Positions 43,317 to 52,566 of a stretch of DNA of 64,000 nucleotides are shown here, piece by piece. The stretch is from Pleurocapsa minor HA4230-MV1 (GTDB taxonomy: Bacteria; Cyanobacteriota; Cyanobacteriia; Cyanobacteriales; Xenococcaceae): the NCBI GenBank assembly GCA_019359095.1, contig JAHHHZ010000029.1, positions 62,001-126,000 of the forward strand, given 5' to 3'. Numbering within the stretch: position 1 is the first letter of the stretch; each line of letters starts with the position of its first letter. A model generated the notes under the pieces. The model was not told the DNA's origin, ran no database searches, and worked only from the letters and a program-made list of their open reading frames with translations. The position numbers and the translations under genes are program-made.

Positions 43317-46300
43317 TTTCTAGCTGTTTCTCGCTATTTTTAGCTTCTGGACTCTTAAACTGGACATTAGCTACGATATTCTGCTTTTTTGAGCTTAATT
43401 GTGCATTTTGCCTATTTTGGCTGTGTCTATTTTTTAATGAAGCAAGTAGAGATTTGTTAGAGCTTTGTACTTGAGCTTTCTCTTGACGACGAGCCTTACT
43501 AACCTGTTTTTTAGGGCTTTGAGGCATTTCCTTAACAGGAACTACAATTGAACCTGGTTTGATATAGAGGTCAACACTCGTACCGCTCTCAAATACTTGA
43601 CCTTGAAAACTGGCGTTGATTGGCAGTTTGCTAGATTCTCTGGCAAACATAGCTAAACAATAGTAGTTACCGTCTCCAGGATTTTGCATATAAACTATGG
43701 GATCTCCATGTCGATCTGATGTAGGGTCATTAAAAGAGGTGACGGTAAAGTTGAGTTCTCGACCTTGGTAATGGACAGAGCTAAAATCATGCCCAGCGTA
43801 GGCATTTTTATCTTTACCGAGTAACTTGACCTGACTTATTTCTTGTCCTAGGGCTTTAGCGATCCGCTCTGGCAAAATAGAAAATGTTAAAGAGGCTTTG
43901 CGACTAGATTGACCCATTACCCAGTTCATATGTCTGGGTGGGGTGATACTAACAGCATTGTATTTTTTACTTCCTGTTGAAAAAGAAAATAACTGATTGT
44001 ATAGCTGACGGTCTTGGTTGAATAAGTTTTGTTGGGCTTTTTTGACATCAATCAGATCGTGATGTCTGGCGATCGCTGGATCGTTAAAAGGGGCAAACAT
44101 CTGCTTGACATTGGGAGACAAGTTTTTAACGGCAAAGACTACACAGGGTTTAGTTGGGTGGACTGTTGCCTCAAAATCCTGACCATGAGCTTCCAGCATT
44201 TCCTTAATATAGGTGGCACAGTCTCTTCTACCTTGATTGGCAAAAAGACTAGATTCAAAAGGGGCTTCAACGATATAAGCTGGCCGATCTTTGATTAGAT
44301 CTCGCTGATATTGATGCTTATCCTTTTGGTAAGCATAGATACTAGGATCGTAGTGACGACAGATATCAAGGCTTTTACGACGACAAGAAGTTTCGGACTT
44401 ATCAGTATGTTGTTTTTGCCAGATAGTTGCTGCAAGTTCATCCTTAGCTACAGTGCTTAATTGAGCAGTCATAATTTGCTCTTTGATCGCACCATAGGTT
44501 TGGGCAAATTTTTCTTTGCTCTGTTTGGAATCTGAACTTGGGTCTTGGATGACAGCTTTTACCGTATCGCTATACTGTTGGAGGATATTACCTGCCAGTT
44601 GGTTAACAGCCGTTCTAGATATGTCATCTAAAGCAGAATCATTGTTTTGCAATAGGTAGTTATACTGGCTAGCAGCCATCTCTTTTAGTTCACAACTCGA
44701 CCAGATTTGATTGATTCTATGGGGTAATATGTCTACTACAGAAGCATTTTGAGCAATAGGCATCACAGCTGAACTATAGACGCGATCGTCTGATTTAAAG
44801 TCGAAGAACGGTAGGGCAAAGGCAGGACTTTTTAACTGCTTGTTTAAGTCGGGATAATAATCGGTATAGCGAGTAGAAGATTTAGGGGAATCTACCTCTA
44901 TCTGCAAAGAGTCAAATAGGACATCCATCATGCCAGCTTTGTGCTGGAGAAAGAACTGCTGGTCTTGGAGATCTGCTTCAGGATTGGGTTGGGCGCAGTT
45001 TACCCGTCCAATCGCATTGGCAATTCGACCAATTGAGTTGAGCCTAACCGCCAGTGCCATTTGCTTAAGGTCGCTTTGAGCATAAGCTTCTTTCTTCTTC
45101 TTAATTACGGGGTTGAAGTCCCGATTAATGTCGTTACCTTCACCGTCTAGATGAACTTGAGCTGTACGGGTTTCTTGGGCGATAGTAGGAAACAGGTCAA
45201 CAGGGGAACATACAAGTTGATCGCCATCAAAATCGCACTGGTGATATTTCATGGCATCATCGGGATTGATAAAGATGCAGCCCTTACTGTTCATCAATTC
45301 GGGGGCTTGCTCGTTATCGACTAGATAACGACGGATATTGTCCTTGTTAATGATGGGATAACGGGTGACAATTACCTCAGTACCATTGATTAAATGGGAA
45401 GCCACCACTGTTCCTGGCTTGAGAGCGGCAGGTTGAGCCATAGCTGACTCTAGAGTATTTGCTCCTTTGGTAGCTAGTTCTGCCCATCTATTACGGAGCT
45501 GTTCTTGGCAAAATGCCACGATTTTAGGATGATTGGCTAATTCTCCCCTGGTGTCAGCCCGCAAAACTTCAATTAAACCAAATTCGTTTCGATCTTGGTT
45601 TTCGACTTCTTCTTCGTCTAAGTTTTTTAACTGCTGTTTTTGGTCATGATTGGCTACAAGATACTGAGCCAAAAGACGATAATCATTCTGCACCGACTTA
45701 AGGTACTCTGCTTCAGCTATAGTAGACGGGACAATATCCTGCTCGATCGCTTGAGGGGAATACCACTGCATTAACTGCCAAGAGTTTTTGTAGTCCTGTA
45801 GTTGAGCATTGGAGTTATTTCCCATAACTAATTCGGGCATTTGATAAACTCCACAGGCAAGGCGATCGCTTCCCCAGTCATAGACATTGGCTAAGGTATC
45901 CAAAGCTTGTTTGCTGGGATTATTAAGAATATAACTACCATGATTATCAGTTTGATAGTTAACACCTAGATTTTGCAGAATCTGCGGTAAATAGCTTAAG
46001 TCTCTGACCTGTTGCTGATTGAGGTTGGCTTTGGGAGTCAGTTTCCATTGATTATTGGTTTGACTGACCTTCATCGGGCCTGTGTTTTTTGCCCAGCCTT
46101 TAACCGAGCTACGGTCGAGAACCAAGTCGTATCCGCGATTGGAGGTACGTCTTTGGTCTACTGCTACCGTACCTTTAGCGATAAAGGCAGGCAAGGGACT
46201 ATCGGGACTGGAGTTAGCTAGGCGAAATTGGAATGGGGTATCGGGTTTACCTCCTAACCGGTCGGCTAAACGAGGAGATATTTTGCCGTGGCAATCCCCC

Positions 46301-46770
46301 ACTCCCAGGTCTTTTGCCACCTTACGCTCCATTTCATTTTCATGCTCAAAATCAACAATTTTGACGGTGATTGGTTGCTCTAAATTAGCTATCCCTTCTT
46401 TACAGCTAGATACCAGCAAAGATCCATATCGACAGCAGTGGTCGGGTTGGGAAGCAAAAAAGCGATCGCGGACTCGTGCTACTACTTCTGGTTCTGCCAT
46501 GAACACTGTTCCCCCAGAAGCCAATAAGACTTCGGTGCAGTTTTCCAAATTAAGCTTGTTTAGTTGGTCAAAGTACCTTTGGAGGTTGTAGTCTCGATCT
46601 TTCGTGGCTCGCAGCAGCCCGTCATCGATCTTCACTGCGATCGCCTGTTCTGCTATGTCAGGAACTAATTGAGATAGGAGACAATTGCCTAAATCTTGAT
46701 GTCCGTCAAAGTTGTTGTGAGCTAGGTTAAAAACCCTAACTTTGAAGTTAGAGTCTGTTTTGCTGCTCAT
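43312..46770 (-). CDS. RdRP/two-barrel RNA polymerase-like protein
   Basis: About 1152 residues from ATG 46770 (a TTG lies 11 codons upstream). The centre carries HQCDFDGDQLVCSPVDLFP (DFDGD at 513-517). It is preceded by EVIVTRYPIINKDNIRRYL, the place where RdRP-type enzymes have a RNPCLHPGD-like segment. VDSPKSS follows about 113 residues after DFDGD, where eukaryotic-type RdRPs and YonO-like polymerases have a conserved VDxxK. These are hallmarks of the double-psi-barrel polymerase fold, with the three Asp binding catalytic magnesium. The C-terminus is basic. It likely makes RNA (template unknown). The Argonaute operon lies about 1 kb beyond its start. The motif match is strong; the activity is inferred. 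Confidence 0.7.
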   Translation of the reverse strand: MSSKTDSNFKVRVFNLAHNNFDGHQDLGNCLLSQLVPDIAEQAIAVKIDDGLLRATKDRDYNLQRYFDQLNKLNLENCTEVLLASGGTVFMAEPEVVARVRDRFFASQPDHCCRYGSLLVSSCKEGIANLEQPITVKIVDFEHENEMERKVAKDLGVGDCHGKISPRLADRLGGKPDTPFQFRLANSSPDSPLPAFIAKGTVAVDQRRTSNRGYDLVLDRSSVKGWAKNTGPMKVSQTNNQWKLTPKANLNQQQVRDLSYLPQILQNLGVNYQTDNHGSYILNNPSKQALDTLANVYDWGSDRLACGVYQMPELVMGNNSNAQLQDYKNSWQLMQWYSPQAIEQDIVPSTIAEAEYLKSVQNDYRLLAQYLVANHDQKQQLKNLDEEEVENQDRNEFGLIEVLRADTRGELANHPKIVAFCQEQLRNRWAELATKGANTLESAMAQPAALKPGTVVASHLINGTEVIVTRYPIINKDNIRRYLVDNEQAPELMNSKGCIFINPDDAMKYHQCDFDGDQLVCSPVDLFPTIAQETRTAQVHLDGEGNDINRDFNPVIKKKKEAYAQSDLKQMALAVRLNSIGRIANAIGRVNCAQPNPEADLQDQQFFLQHKAGMMDVLFDSLQIEVDSPKSSTRYTDYYPDLNKQLKSPAFALPFFDFKSDDRVYSSAVMPIAQNASVVDILPHRINQIWSSCELKEMAASQYNYLLQNNDSALDDISRTAVNQLAGNILQQYSDTVKAVIQDPSSDSKQSKEKFAQTYGAIKEQIMTAQLSTVAKDELAATIWQKQHTDKSETSCRRKSLDICRHYDPSIYAYQKDKHQYQRDLIKDRPAYIVEAPFESSLFANQGRRDCATYIKEMLEAHGQDFEATVHPTKPCVVFAVKNLSPNVKQMFAPFNDPAIARHHDLIDVKKAQQNLFNQDRQLYNQLFSFSTGSKKYNAVSITPPRHMNWVMGQSSRKASLTFSILPERIAKALGQEISQVKLLGKDKNAYAGHDFSSVHYQGRELNFTVTSFNDPTSDRHGDPIVYMQNPGDGNYYCLAMFARESSKLPINASFQGQVFESGTSVDLYIKPGSIVVPVKEMPQSPKKQVSKARRQEKAQVQSSNKSLLASLKNRHSQNRQNAQLSSKKQNIVANVQFKSPEAKNSEKQLEI

Positions 46771-46892
46771 AATTTCCGATATAATCCTATTGTTACAACT
46801 CAAATTTTAGATTTAGCTAATTGTTTCAACCCTCGTTTAGCTAATGAGCTGGGTCGTACTTTAGTCCTATACAGAATCTAGATTTATCGATC

Positions 46893-47204
46893 ATGAGTGA
46901 AAACTTTGCCAACCACCAGGTCAAAGTGCCTAAAGGGTTTGATTTTGATGCGGTAAAACAAGCCTTAGAACAGGGCGAAGAGGTGCCTATAATTGAAGAA
47001 GCTTGTTATCGCGCACTACAGCTAACTATCCAAGACTATCGTGGTTATGTTCGAGATTTCCTAGAAGACGGATCTGAAACTGTAGAGGTTGAGTATCAAA
47101 CTTTTCCGTTTTGGTACACCCTGCATCCCCCTACTCCCGTAAATTGGAGCAGCGATTCGGTAGAAGATATGATTCATAACGTCTCTTTTTGGGATGCGAT
47201 GTAG
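46893..47204 (+). CDS. Unrecognised small protein
   Basis: This 103-residue acidic protein is divergent from the RdRP-like gene, about 120 bases away. It begins with helical KVPKGFDFDAVKQALEQGEE and later has a Trp/Pro-rich segment (FPFWYTLHPPTPVNW). No domain, signal peptide or membrane segment is recognised. The shared intergenic region may contain divergent promoters. Confidence 0.5.
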   Translation: MSENFANHQVKVPKGFDFDAVKQALEQGEEVPIIEEACYRALQLTIQDYRGYVRDFLEDGSETVEVEYQTFPFWYTLHPPTPVNWSSDSVEDMIHNVSFWDAM

Positions 47205-47516
47205 TTCTCGTTAACAGTAGCGTTAAATTTTACAAGTATATTGTCCATTGATGACAAGTTAAGAAAATTTGTTTTTTGTCAAATCCTCATTTTTACTAGC
47301 TTTAATACCTTGTTTGATTGGGAGTGACTTAACCATAATCTTTCTTCATCTTTGTAGTTAAAGTGTATCAAAGTGCTTCCAAGGCTAAGAGCTAGCCCTG
47401 TTAAGGTGAGCATTTGTACTAATAAAAGTTTCTGATATTTAACGAAGTAATAAAGTTTTACAAACTTGTAATTTCCGACTTGACTTAAAAGCAAAAGCAA
47501 TACTTCAAAAAGAAAC

Positions 47517-47771
47517 TTGTGTTTTTTAGCGATCGCATTTGGTTTACTGGATGTTTTATCTGGACTAAATCCAAGCTTTCTGCAAGAGATTTACAAAAAA
47601 GATTTTTTTAGAGAGGATGGTTGTTTACCTAATTCAACTATGCAAAAAGTAATTGTGGTAGTTAAAAGAAAGTGTAATCATGAACTGCTAGAGCGTATGC
47701 GTAATGATAAGCGTTTTGATGAAAATACTTATCAAGATGTGAAGCAGATGATTAACAATGCGAACAATTGA
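47517..47771 (+). CDS. Possible small protein, start uncertain
   Basis: An 84-residue frame from a TTG; a later ATG at 47640 would give about 43 residues. The C-terminal half is polar and basic (KRKCNHELLERMRNDKRFDE) and looks coded. The N-terminus is hydrophobic and may not be. It could be a gene fragment. The 47205-47516 gap before it is AT-rich, with no clear gene or structure. Confidence 0.3.
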   Translation: MCFLAIAFGLLDVLSGLNPSFLQEIYKKDFFREDGCLPNSTMQKVIVVVKRKCNHELLERMRNDKRFDENTYQDVKQMINNANN

Positions 47772-47823
47772 CAATTATCTGCTCCAGAGAAGCGGAATTA
47801 CCCAAGTTCCGAAATTGCTACAC

Positions 47824-49287
47824 TTAATCATCAAGTCTAGCTTTAGTAAATTCAAATGGAACTTCTAGTTTTTCTCCTAGTTCCATTACATTGTTAGTAA
47901 ACTTATTAATATCTTCTGATATGCTTACTGCACCTCCAGCTAATGTAGCCACGGCAGTACCGACAGCAGCAAGTCTTTTTAATCTTCTTCCAAGCCTCTT
48001 TGGATCTTGCTTTTCTGGATTTATAATTTCTTCTTCTAAATCATTTAATTCCATTTCAGCATCTTCTTTTTGTTCATTTGGAAAATGTTGTATGGCTTCT
48101 CTTAAAGAAGAAATTATATGGTTTATATCATCGATATTTTGAGCGATAATGATTGAATAGTCATTTAGAGCACCACCAGATTGTACACTACCTTCTGCTG
48201 CAAAACCACCACCAAACTTAGAATTTTGTAAATTGTATTCGCTCATATTAATATTATTTCCAATAAATAAAATTTCCTGATTGTTAATGACTAAATCCGA
48301 GGTTTTTTGTTCAATTATATTGTTTACTACCTCTAAAGCTTTTCTGGCATCAGATTCGATTGCTAATAACTTTTTACTTATATTTTTGAGCTTTTCTTTT
48401 GATAAGTTGATTTCATCTTGAGATTTAAGCTGTTTGGTGGCGAGTGAAAAGCGATCGCTAATACAGTCAATAAATTCTATTGCTGCTTCGGAATTATTAG
48501 CTACTTCATAATACCGATGGCAACTCGAACGAAGTACTTGGGTAACAATTTGCTTCAAAGAACAGTAGATAATGGCAGCACGAGCAATATCTCGCGGCAT
48601 TTCAGGCTCAAATAAACAACGTTCGAGTAAAATTTCATTAACTTTGTCTTCCATAGCCTTTATCTCTTGAGCTTGAGGGATGAAAATATTAAAATTACAA
48701 AGAAACTTAAGCAAAGCCAACTCTTCTATTTTCATCTCTTTTGGTAGCAGTTGGCTTTTTTGTGTCCAAATAACGTCAAGAGAACTAGCTGCTACATTTC
48801 CTAGGAAGTATACCCAATAGTCATTAACATCTAGTTTACTTTCACCTTTTTGCAAAATGCTTTTTAACCAATCTAAATTCTTATTACTAACTTCAGGACA
48901 GTTAATTGCTCCGAGAGATATTCCCAGTAACTCTACAGGACGATAGAAAAATGAAGTTCTATCGGGAGTAAATATATTTTTAGTTGCCAGTCTGGAAAAC
49001 CCATTTTTCCATAGTGCCAATAAATCTCGATCTAGCTCTTCTATATTGGAAGCAATTTTATAACCTATTGCTGCAAGTATGGGTGCTTGATAAAACCTCT
49101 GTTGATTAAAAATATTAAAAATATGATTCTCTGTTACACTTAATAACTCATTACCAGAATTTAAAAAGATATACTCAGCAAAACCGCTTTCAGGAGATTT
49201 ACAACTGTAATTGTCCTCAATGAGATTTTTTAAATTGTCTAGCTGATAGCCAAAACTTATCTCCATCATATTCATTAAAGAAACCAT
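47824..49287 (-). CDS. Candidate effector or partner of the Argonaute
   Basis: This 487-residue protein is encoded with its start overlapping the Argonaute stop by 13 bases, so the two are translated together. The first 300 residues are helical and unrecognised (LGNVAASSLDVIW, RDIARAAIIYCSLKQIV). Residues of about 350-400 contain NMSEYNLQNSKFGGGFAAEG and GGALNDYS, like a short module seen near the C-terminus of some cyanobacterial signalling proteins. A helical hydrophobic segment near 450 (LAAVGTAVATLAGGAVSI) could insert in a membrane. Inactive long Argonautes are known to work with a neighbouring effector, so this is the likely killer component. Confidence 0.55.
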   Translation of the reverse strand: MVSLMNMMEISFGYQLDNLKNLIEDNYSCKSPESGFAEYIFLNSGNELLSVTENHIFNIFNQQRFYQAPILAAIGYKIASNIEELDRDLLALWKNGFSRLATKNIFTPDRTSFFYRPVELLGISLGAINCPEVSNKNLDWLKSILQKGESKLDVNDYWVYFLGNVAASSLDVIWTQKSQLLPKEMKIEELALLKFLCNFNIFIPQAQEIKAMEDKVNEILLERCLFEPEMPRDIARAAIIYCSLKQIVTQVLRSSCHRYYEVANNSEAAIEFIDCISDRFSLATKQLKSQDEINLSKEKLKNISKKLLAIESDARKALEVVNNIIEQKTSDLVINNQEILFIGNNINMSEYNLQNSKFGGGFAAEGSVQSGGALNDYSIIIAQNIDDINHIISSLREAIQHFPNEQKEDAEMELNDLEEEIINPEKQDPKRLGRRLKRLAAVGTAVATLAGGAVSISEDINKFTNNVMELGEKLEVPFEFTKARLDD

Positions 49288-51620
49288 TTACTTGCGTTTA
49301 AATTTATATCTAATAGGGCTGGAGACCAACCGCAAATACTTTTTAAACGGGCGAGAAGCTCTGCAATTAACTCGGAATAGTAAATAGTTACAGGTTTTGA
49401 AATAGGAAGTACAGAACGCCAGGATAAGGAGGTGAATTTTAATACTTGTTCGCTCAGATAAGTTAAATCATTGTAGGTTGATTGGCGGTCTAGGTGTATC
49501 AAAAGAGGAGTAGGTAAAGGAGAAGTAATTCTTTTGACCTGCTGAGAGCCATTAGTTGATAAAAGCCTTGTGAACCTTCCCAACTGTACTATAGTTCCTC
49601 TGGCTGGAGCATATTTGCCTTTTACAGCGTCTCCGTCCTGATAACTCTTGTATTTGGGCTTGATTCCTGGTTGTGATTTGTCAGTAGCAAAGAAAGGATG
49701 AGCTTGAGATATCGTTAAAAAAGCAAATTCAATTTTTTGTTCTTGACCGATTTCTTCAACACATTCCTTAACGATCTTAGAAACCTGAACTTTTTGCAGT
49801 GGTCGGGCTGCATGAAATACTAAGCGAACAGTATCTCCAGGTTGCCAACCGTTACGTTGCTTAATTTGCCTCAGAATCGATATTGTTGATTCTCTCAAAA
49901 CATCAGGATATTCATTATAAGAACATTCTCTTGACAAATCGCCTAAAAGATAATTACCATCACCGCGAAAAACTGTTGTAATTCCTACAAATCTTTGTCT
50001 TTCCAGAAATCTGTTATCTGATAATTCGCAAGTACCTATTCCAATAACTAATTCATCGCTAATTGTAAGATCGTGGTCTACTGTCCATGGTATTCCTTTC
50101 ATTTTGGCATAAAGAGCAACGCTAAAACTTTGCAAGGTGTACTGTATAGACGATTGGCTTTGCTTTAACGTTGATTCTCTAACACCTTGTACGGGAATTC
50201 CTGCCATCAATAACAGAGCTTTGGATTGAAGATAGGGATTTATTGAATCTGGTAATCTTGAATGTTCGTCTAAAACCACAACTATTGCAGCATCAGGTTT
50301 CTTGTCGATATCTCTCAAAACATTCTCAATTTCTTCTTTATAAGCAATCGCAGGTGGTAGATTGCTTTGCTTTAGCCAAGGAATCTTGTACAGTGTGAAT
50401 TTAGGATTAAAAAGACCAAATATTTTGGCAAATCCACCCGTGTAACGAGATTCTTCTCTCTCCATAGTTCCGTAGCGCTCGGGTATTTGCTTTTTAATAC
50501 TTACTCCGTCTTTAAAATTTCTTAGGAAATTTTCTGTTGCACCTTGCACAGTATCGAGGAAAAATACAGCAATTTCAGGAGATTTTCTGGCAAAGCTATC
50601 TCGACTAAAAGTACCATAATTGCAAATTCCTCTCCAAGGATATATATCTCTTTTCGTGCGTGCAGCATCAAAGCAAAATTCCACAGGTGAAGCTTGAATG
50701 ATGCTTTTGTAATTACTATCATTAAATGCTTCAATACGATCTCCAATATGTCCCTGTAAATCAGGAGTAATTTGTAGAGGTGATTTTTGTTTAATATATT
50801 CTCCTAGTTTTGTAATAGCATCTTCAAGAGCAACTCCGTCTAGCAAATTACCTGTTGCTTCATCTCGCTCATTTTCAAATGCGCCGTATCGATCTCCTAA
50901 TATAATTTTTAAACAACGAGTAAAAGACTTTTTTGACCCTTCTAACCACACTTCATATTCGCTAATTGAGCTTATGCCATCATATGATTCCGATAGATGA
51001 ACTAATCCGTTACAAAAAGAACTAATTTTCCCTACAAGACGGCGTTTACCAGGCTCAGAAGTTCTGTGAACTACATATAGTCCCTCTAAATCTACTCCTT
51101 CCCTCTGCAAGTTGCTTAGTAAAGCTTTAATTTCCCAACAGGTACTTACTTTGAGAAACAAGCCAATAAATACTTCATCCGCTCGCAATTCGACGGTCTT
51201 GGATTCTATTGTTAATTTTGGCGTTATGGTGAAGGCAGAAAGTAATCCTGGAGGATTATCTAACTTCTTGGAAATAGTACTAATTAATTCATTTTTTTGA
51301 GACAATACGGTAAATGGTCTTTGTTTAAAAAGTGAATATTTTGGAAATACTTCAGAAAGAATATCGGTGATTTTTCTATTAATTAATTTTAGATTTTCTA
51401 TACAATTTAATTCGCAAATCTGACTGAAAGGAATTTGTTCTAACTCTAGGATTTTTTTAGGGAATCCATATAGCTTTCCTTTCTGCCAATATAAAAACCA
51501 ATTATTTTCATGTTCGTGTTTAAATGCTTTTAATTCCTTATTGTCACGCATATCTAGAACATACGCTTTAAAAATAGGCGAAGAAAGTTCTATTCTAAAG
51601 CCATTAAGAGCGAGCGACAT
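49275..51620 (-). CDS. Long prokaryotic Argonaute, catalytic Asp lost
   Basis: This 781-residue protein has the layout of a long Argonaute. The MID domain near 440-500 shows PYLQSKALLLMAGIPVQ, with the Tyr/Lys/Gln pattern that holds the guide 5' end. The PIWI domain ends in LPTPLLIHLDRQSTYNDLTY, FTSLSWRSVLPISK and PVTIYYSELIAELLARL, which are strongly characteristic. The first catalytic position, normally an Asp in a VIGIDxS strand, reads VIGIGTCELSD (near 527), so slicing is unlikely. It is probably a guide-directed sensor acting with the overlapping downstream gene. The guide and target type cannot be told. Confidence 0.82.
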   Translation of the reverse strand: MSLALNGFRIELSSPIFKAYVLDMRDNKELKAFKHEHENNWFLYWQKGKLYGFPKKILELEQIPFSQICELNCIENLKLINRKITDILSEVFPKYSLFKQRPFTVLSQKNELISTISKKLDNPPGLLSAFTITPKLTIESKTVELRADEVFIGLFLKVSTCWEIKALLSNLQREGVDLEGLYVVHRTSEPGKRRLVGKISSFCNGLVHLSESYDGISSISEYEVWLEGSKKSFTRCLKIILGDRYGAFENERDEATGNLLDGVALEDAITKLGEYIKQKSPLQITPDLQGHIGDRIEAFNDSNYKSIIQASPVEFCFDAARTKRDIYPWRGICNYGTFSRDSFARKSPEIAVFFLDTVQGATENFLRNFKDGVSIKKQIPERYGTMEREESRYTGGFAKIFGLFNPKFTLYKIPWLKQSNLPPAIAYKEEIENVLRDIDKKPDAAIVVVLDEHSRLPDSINPYLQSKALLLMAGIPVQGVRESTLKQSQSSIQYTLQSFSVALYAKMKGIPWTVDHDLTISDELVIGIGTCELSDNRFLERQRFVGITTVFRGDGNYLLGDLSRECSYNEYPDVLRESTISILRQIKQRNGWQPGDTVRLVFHAARPLQKVQVSKIVKECVEEIGQEQKIEFAFLTISQAHPFFATDKSQPGIKPKYKSYQDGDAVKGKYAPARGTIVQLGRFTRLLSTNGSQQVKRITSPLPTPLLIHLDRQSTYNDLTYLSEQVLKFTSLSWRSVLPISKPVTIYYSELIAELLARLKSICGWSPALLDINLNASKWFL

Positions 51621-51848
51621 AAATAACTATTTAAATCAAATATTAATGTAAGATATCTATGTTTTAAACTATTATTCAATAGTGATTGTACTGATGCATT
51701 CAAAAATAGTTTTAATTTTTCAGCAATTACACGGAGGCGATGATTTTTTCTATATTTGATAGCAGAAGATTTATTAGTACAAACGCTCACCTTAACAGGG
51801 GTAGCGTAGTCTCTTAACTTGTCACAAATACATATTGCCTTGCGGCAA

Positions 51849-51878
51849 AAATTAACCAAGTAATTACCTGGTTAATTT
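51849..51878. terminator. Palindrome between Argonaute and uracil glycosylase genes
   Basis: AAATTAACCA with TGGTTAATTT forms a 10-bp stem followed by T residues, ending 3 bases before the glycosylase ATG. It could be a terminator read in the plus direction or a leader hairpin controlling the downstream replication genes. The Argonaute promoter should also lie in this gap (51621-51881). Confidence 0.45.
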
Positions 51879-51881
51879 TTT

Positions 51882-52538
51882 ATGGTTAAATATAGGTCAA
51901 AATCGCTTTTAGGAAAAGATTCTGGTAGCTTACAGTTTAATCCCAATGTGGCTTGTCATTCCTGGCAAGAGTTAGAACAGTACACCAGTAGTTGTCAGAC
52001 TTGCGGACTATCAAAATCTCGCACTCAGGTGGTGGCTGGTAGATATAGCAAAAATAAAAAAGCGGACCTACTCATCATTGGCGAAGGACCAGGACAAAAA
52101 GAAGACGAACAAGGACTAGCTTTTGTGGGGGATTCGGGTGCTTTGCTCGATATTATGTTGAATGCAGTTGGTTTGGACTCTTGGTACATTACCAATGTGG
52201 TTCGCTGTCGTCCCCCCAACAATCGCACTCCCACCAAAGCAGAATGTCTTAGCTGTTGGGGTTTTTTGCAAAGTGAGATTGTCCTGGTGCAGCCCAAAGC
52301 AATTCTCTGTTTGGGTAAAGTTGCTACTAAAACCATTATTAATAGCTCAGCTAAGTTTGAGAAGATGATGCGGAGTTCGCATCAATATTTTGAATATCCA
52401 GTGTGGGTAACTTACCATCCTGCCTATTTACTCAGGCAGCCCCAGCTAAGTGAATACAGTCCTAAATGGGAGGCATGGCAAGTATTGTGTCGTTTAAAAC
52501 TATATTTAAACGGCTTGCGCCTTAAAAATAACGATTAA
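51882..52538 (+). CDS. Family 4-type uracil-DNA glycosylase
   Basis: This 218-residue protein has the motifs GEGPGQKEDEQG (67-78), FVGDSG, ITNVVRCRPPNNRTPT and TYHPAYLLR of uracil glycosylases. Cysteines in CQTC (38, 41), near 109 and near 122-125 fit the 4Fe-4S cluster of family 4. It removes uracil from DNA. Sitting directly before the clamp and clamp-loader genes, it probably belongs to the element's replication and repair set. Confidence 0.9.
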   Translation: MVKYRSKSLLGKDSGSLQFNPNVACHSWQELEQYTSSCQTCGLSKSRTQVVAGRYSKNKKADLLIIGEGPGQKEDEQGLAFVGDSGALLDIMLNAVGLDSWYITNVVRCRPPNNRTPTKAECLSCWGFLQSEIVLVQPKAILCLGKVATKTIINSSAKFEKMMRSSHQYFEYPVWVTYHPAYLLRQPQLSEYSPKWEAWQVLCRLKLYLNGLRLKNND

Positions 52539-52566
52539 TCGTTATTAAATTAATAAATAAATACTT

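Noticed and set aside
43312-46770. Normal RNA polymerase beta-prime subunit
   Set aside because: The catalytic motif lacks the NADFDGDQMAVH context, and other beta-prime landmarks such as the N-terminal zinc finger are absent. The flanks fit the RdRP/YonO branch.
47279-47500. Minus-strand 73-residue hydrophobic frame as a gene
   Set aside because: The sequence is AT-rich low-complexity and I see no start signal or family; it could be coding but there is no support.
51849-51878. Riboswitch upstream of the uracil glycosylase
   Set aside because: Only a single AT-rich stem is present, without the conserved core of any riboswitch class I know.
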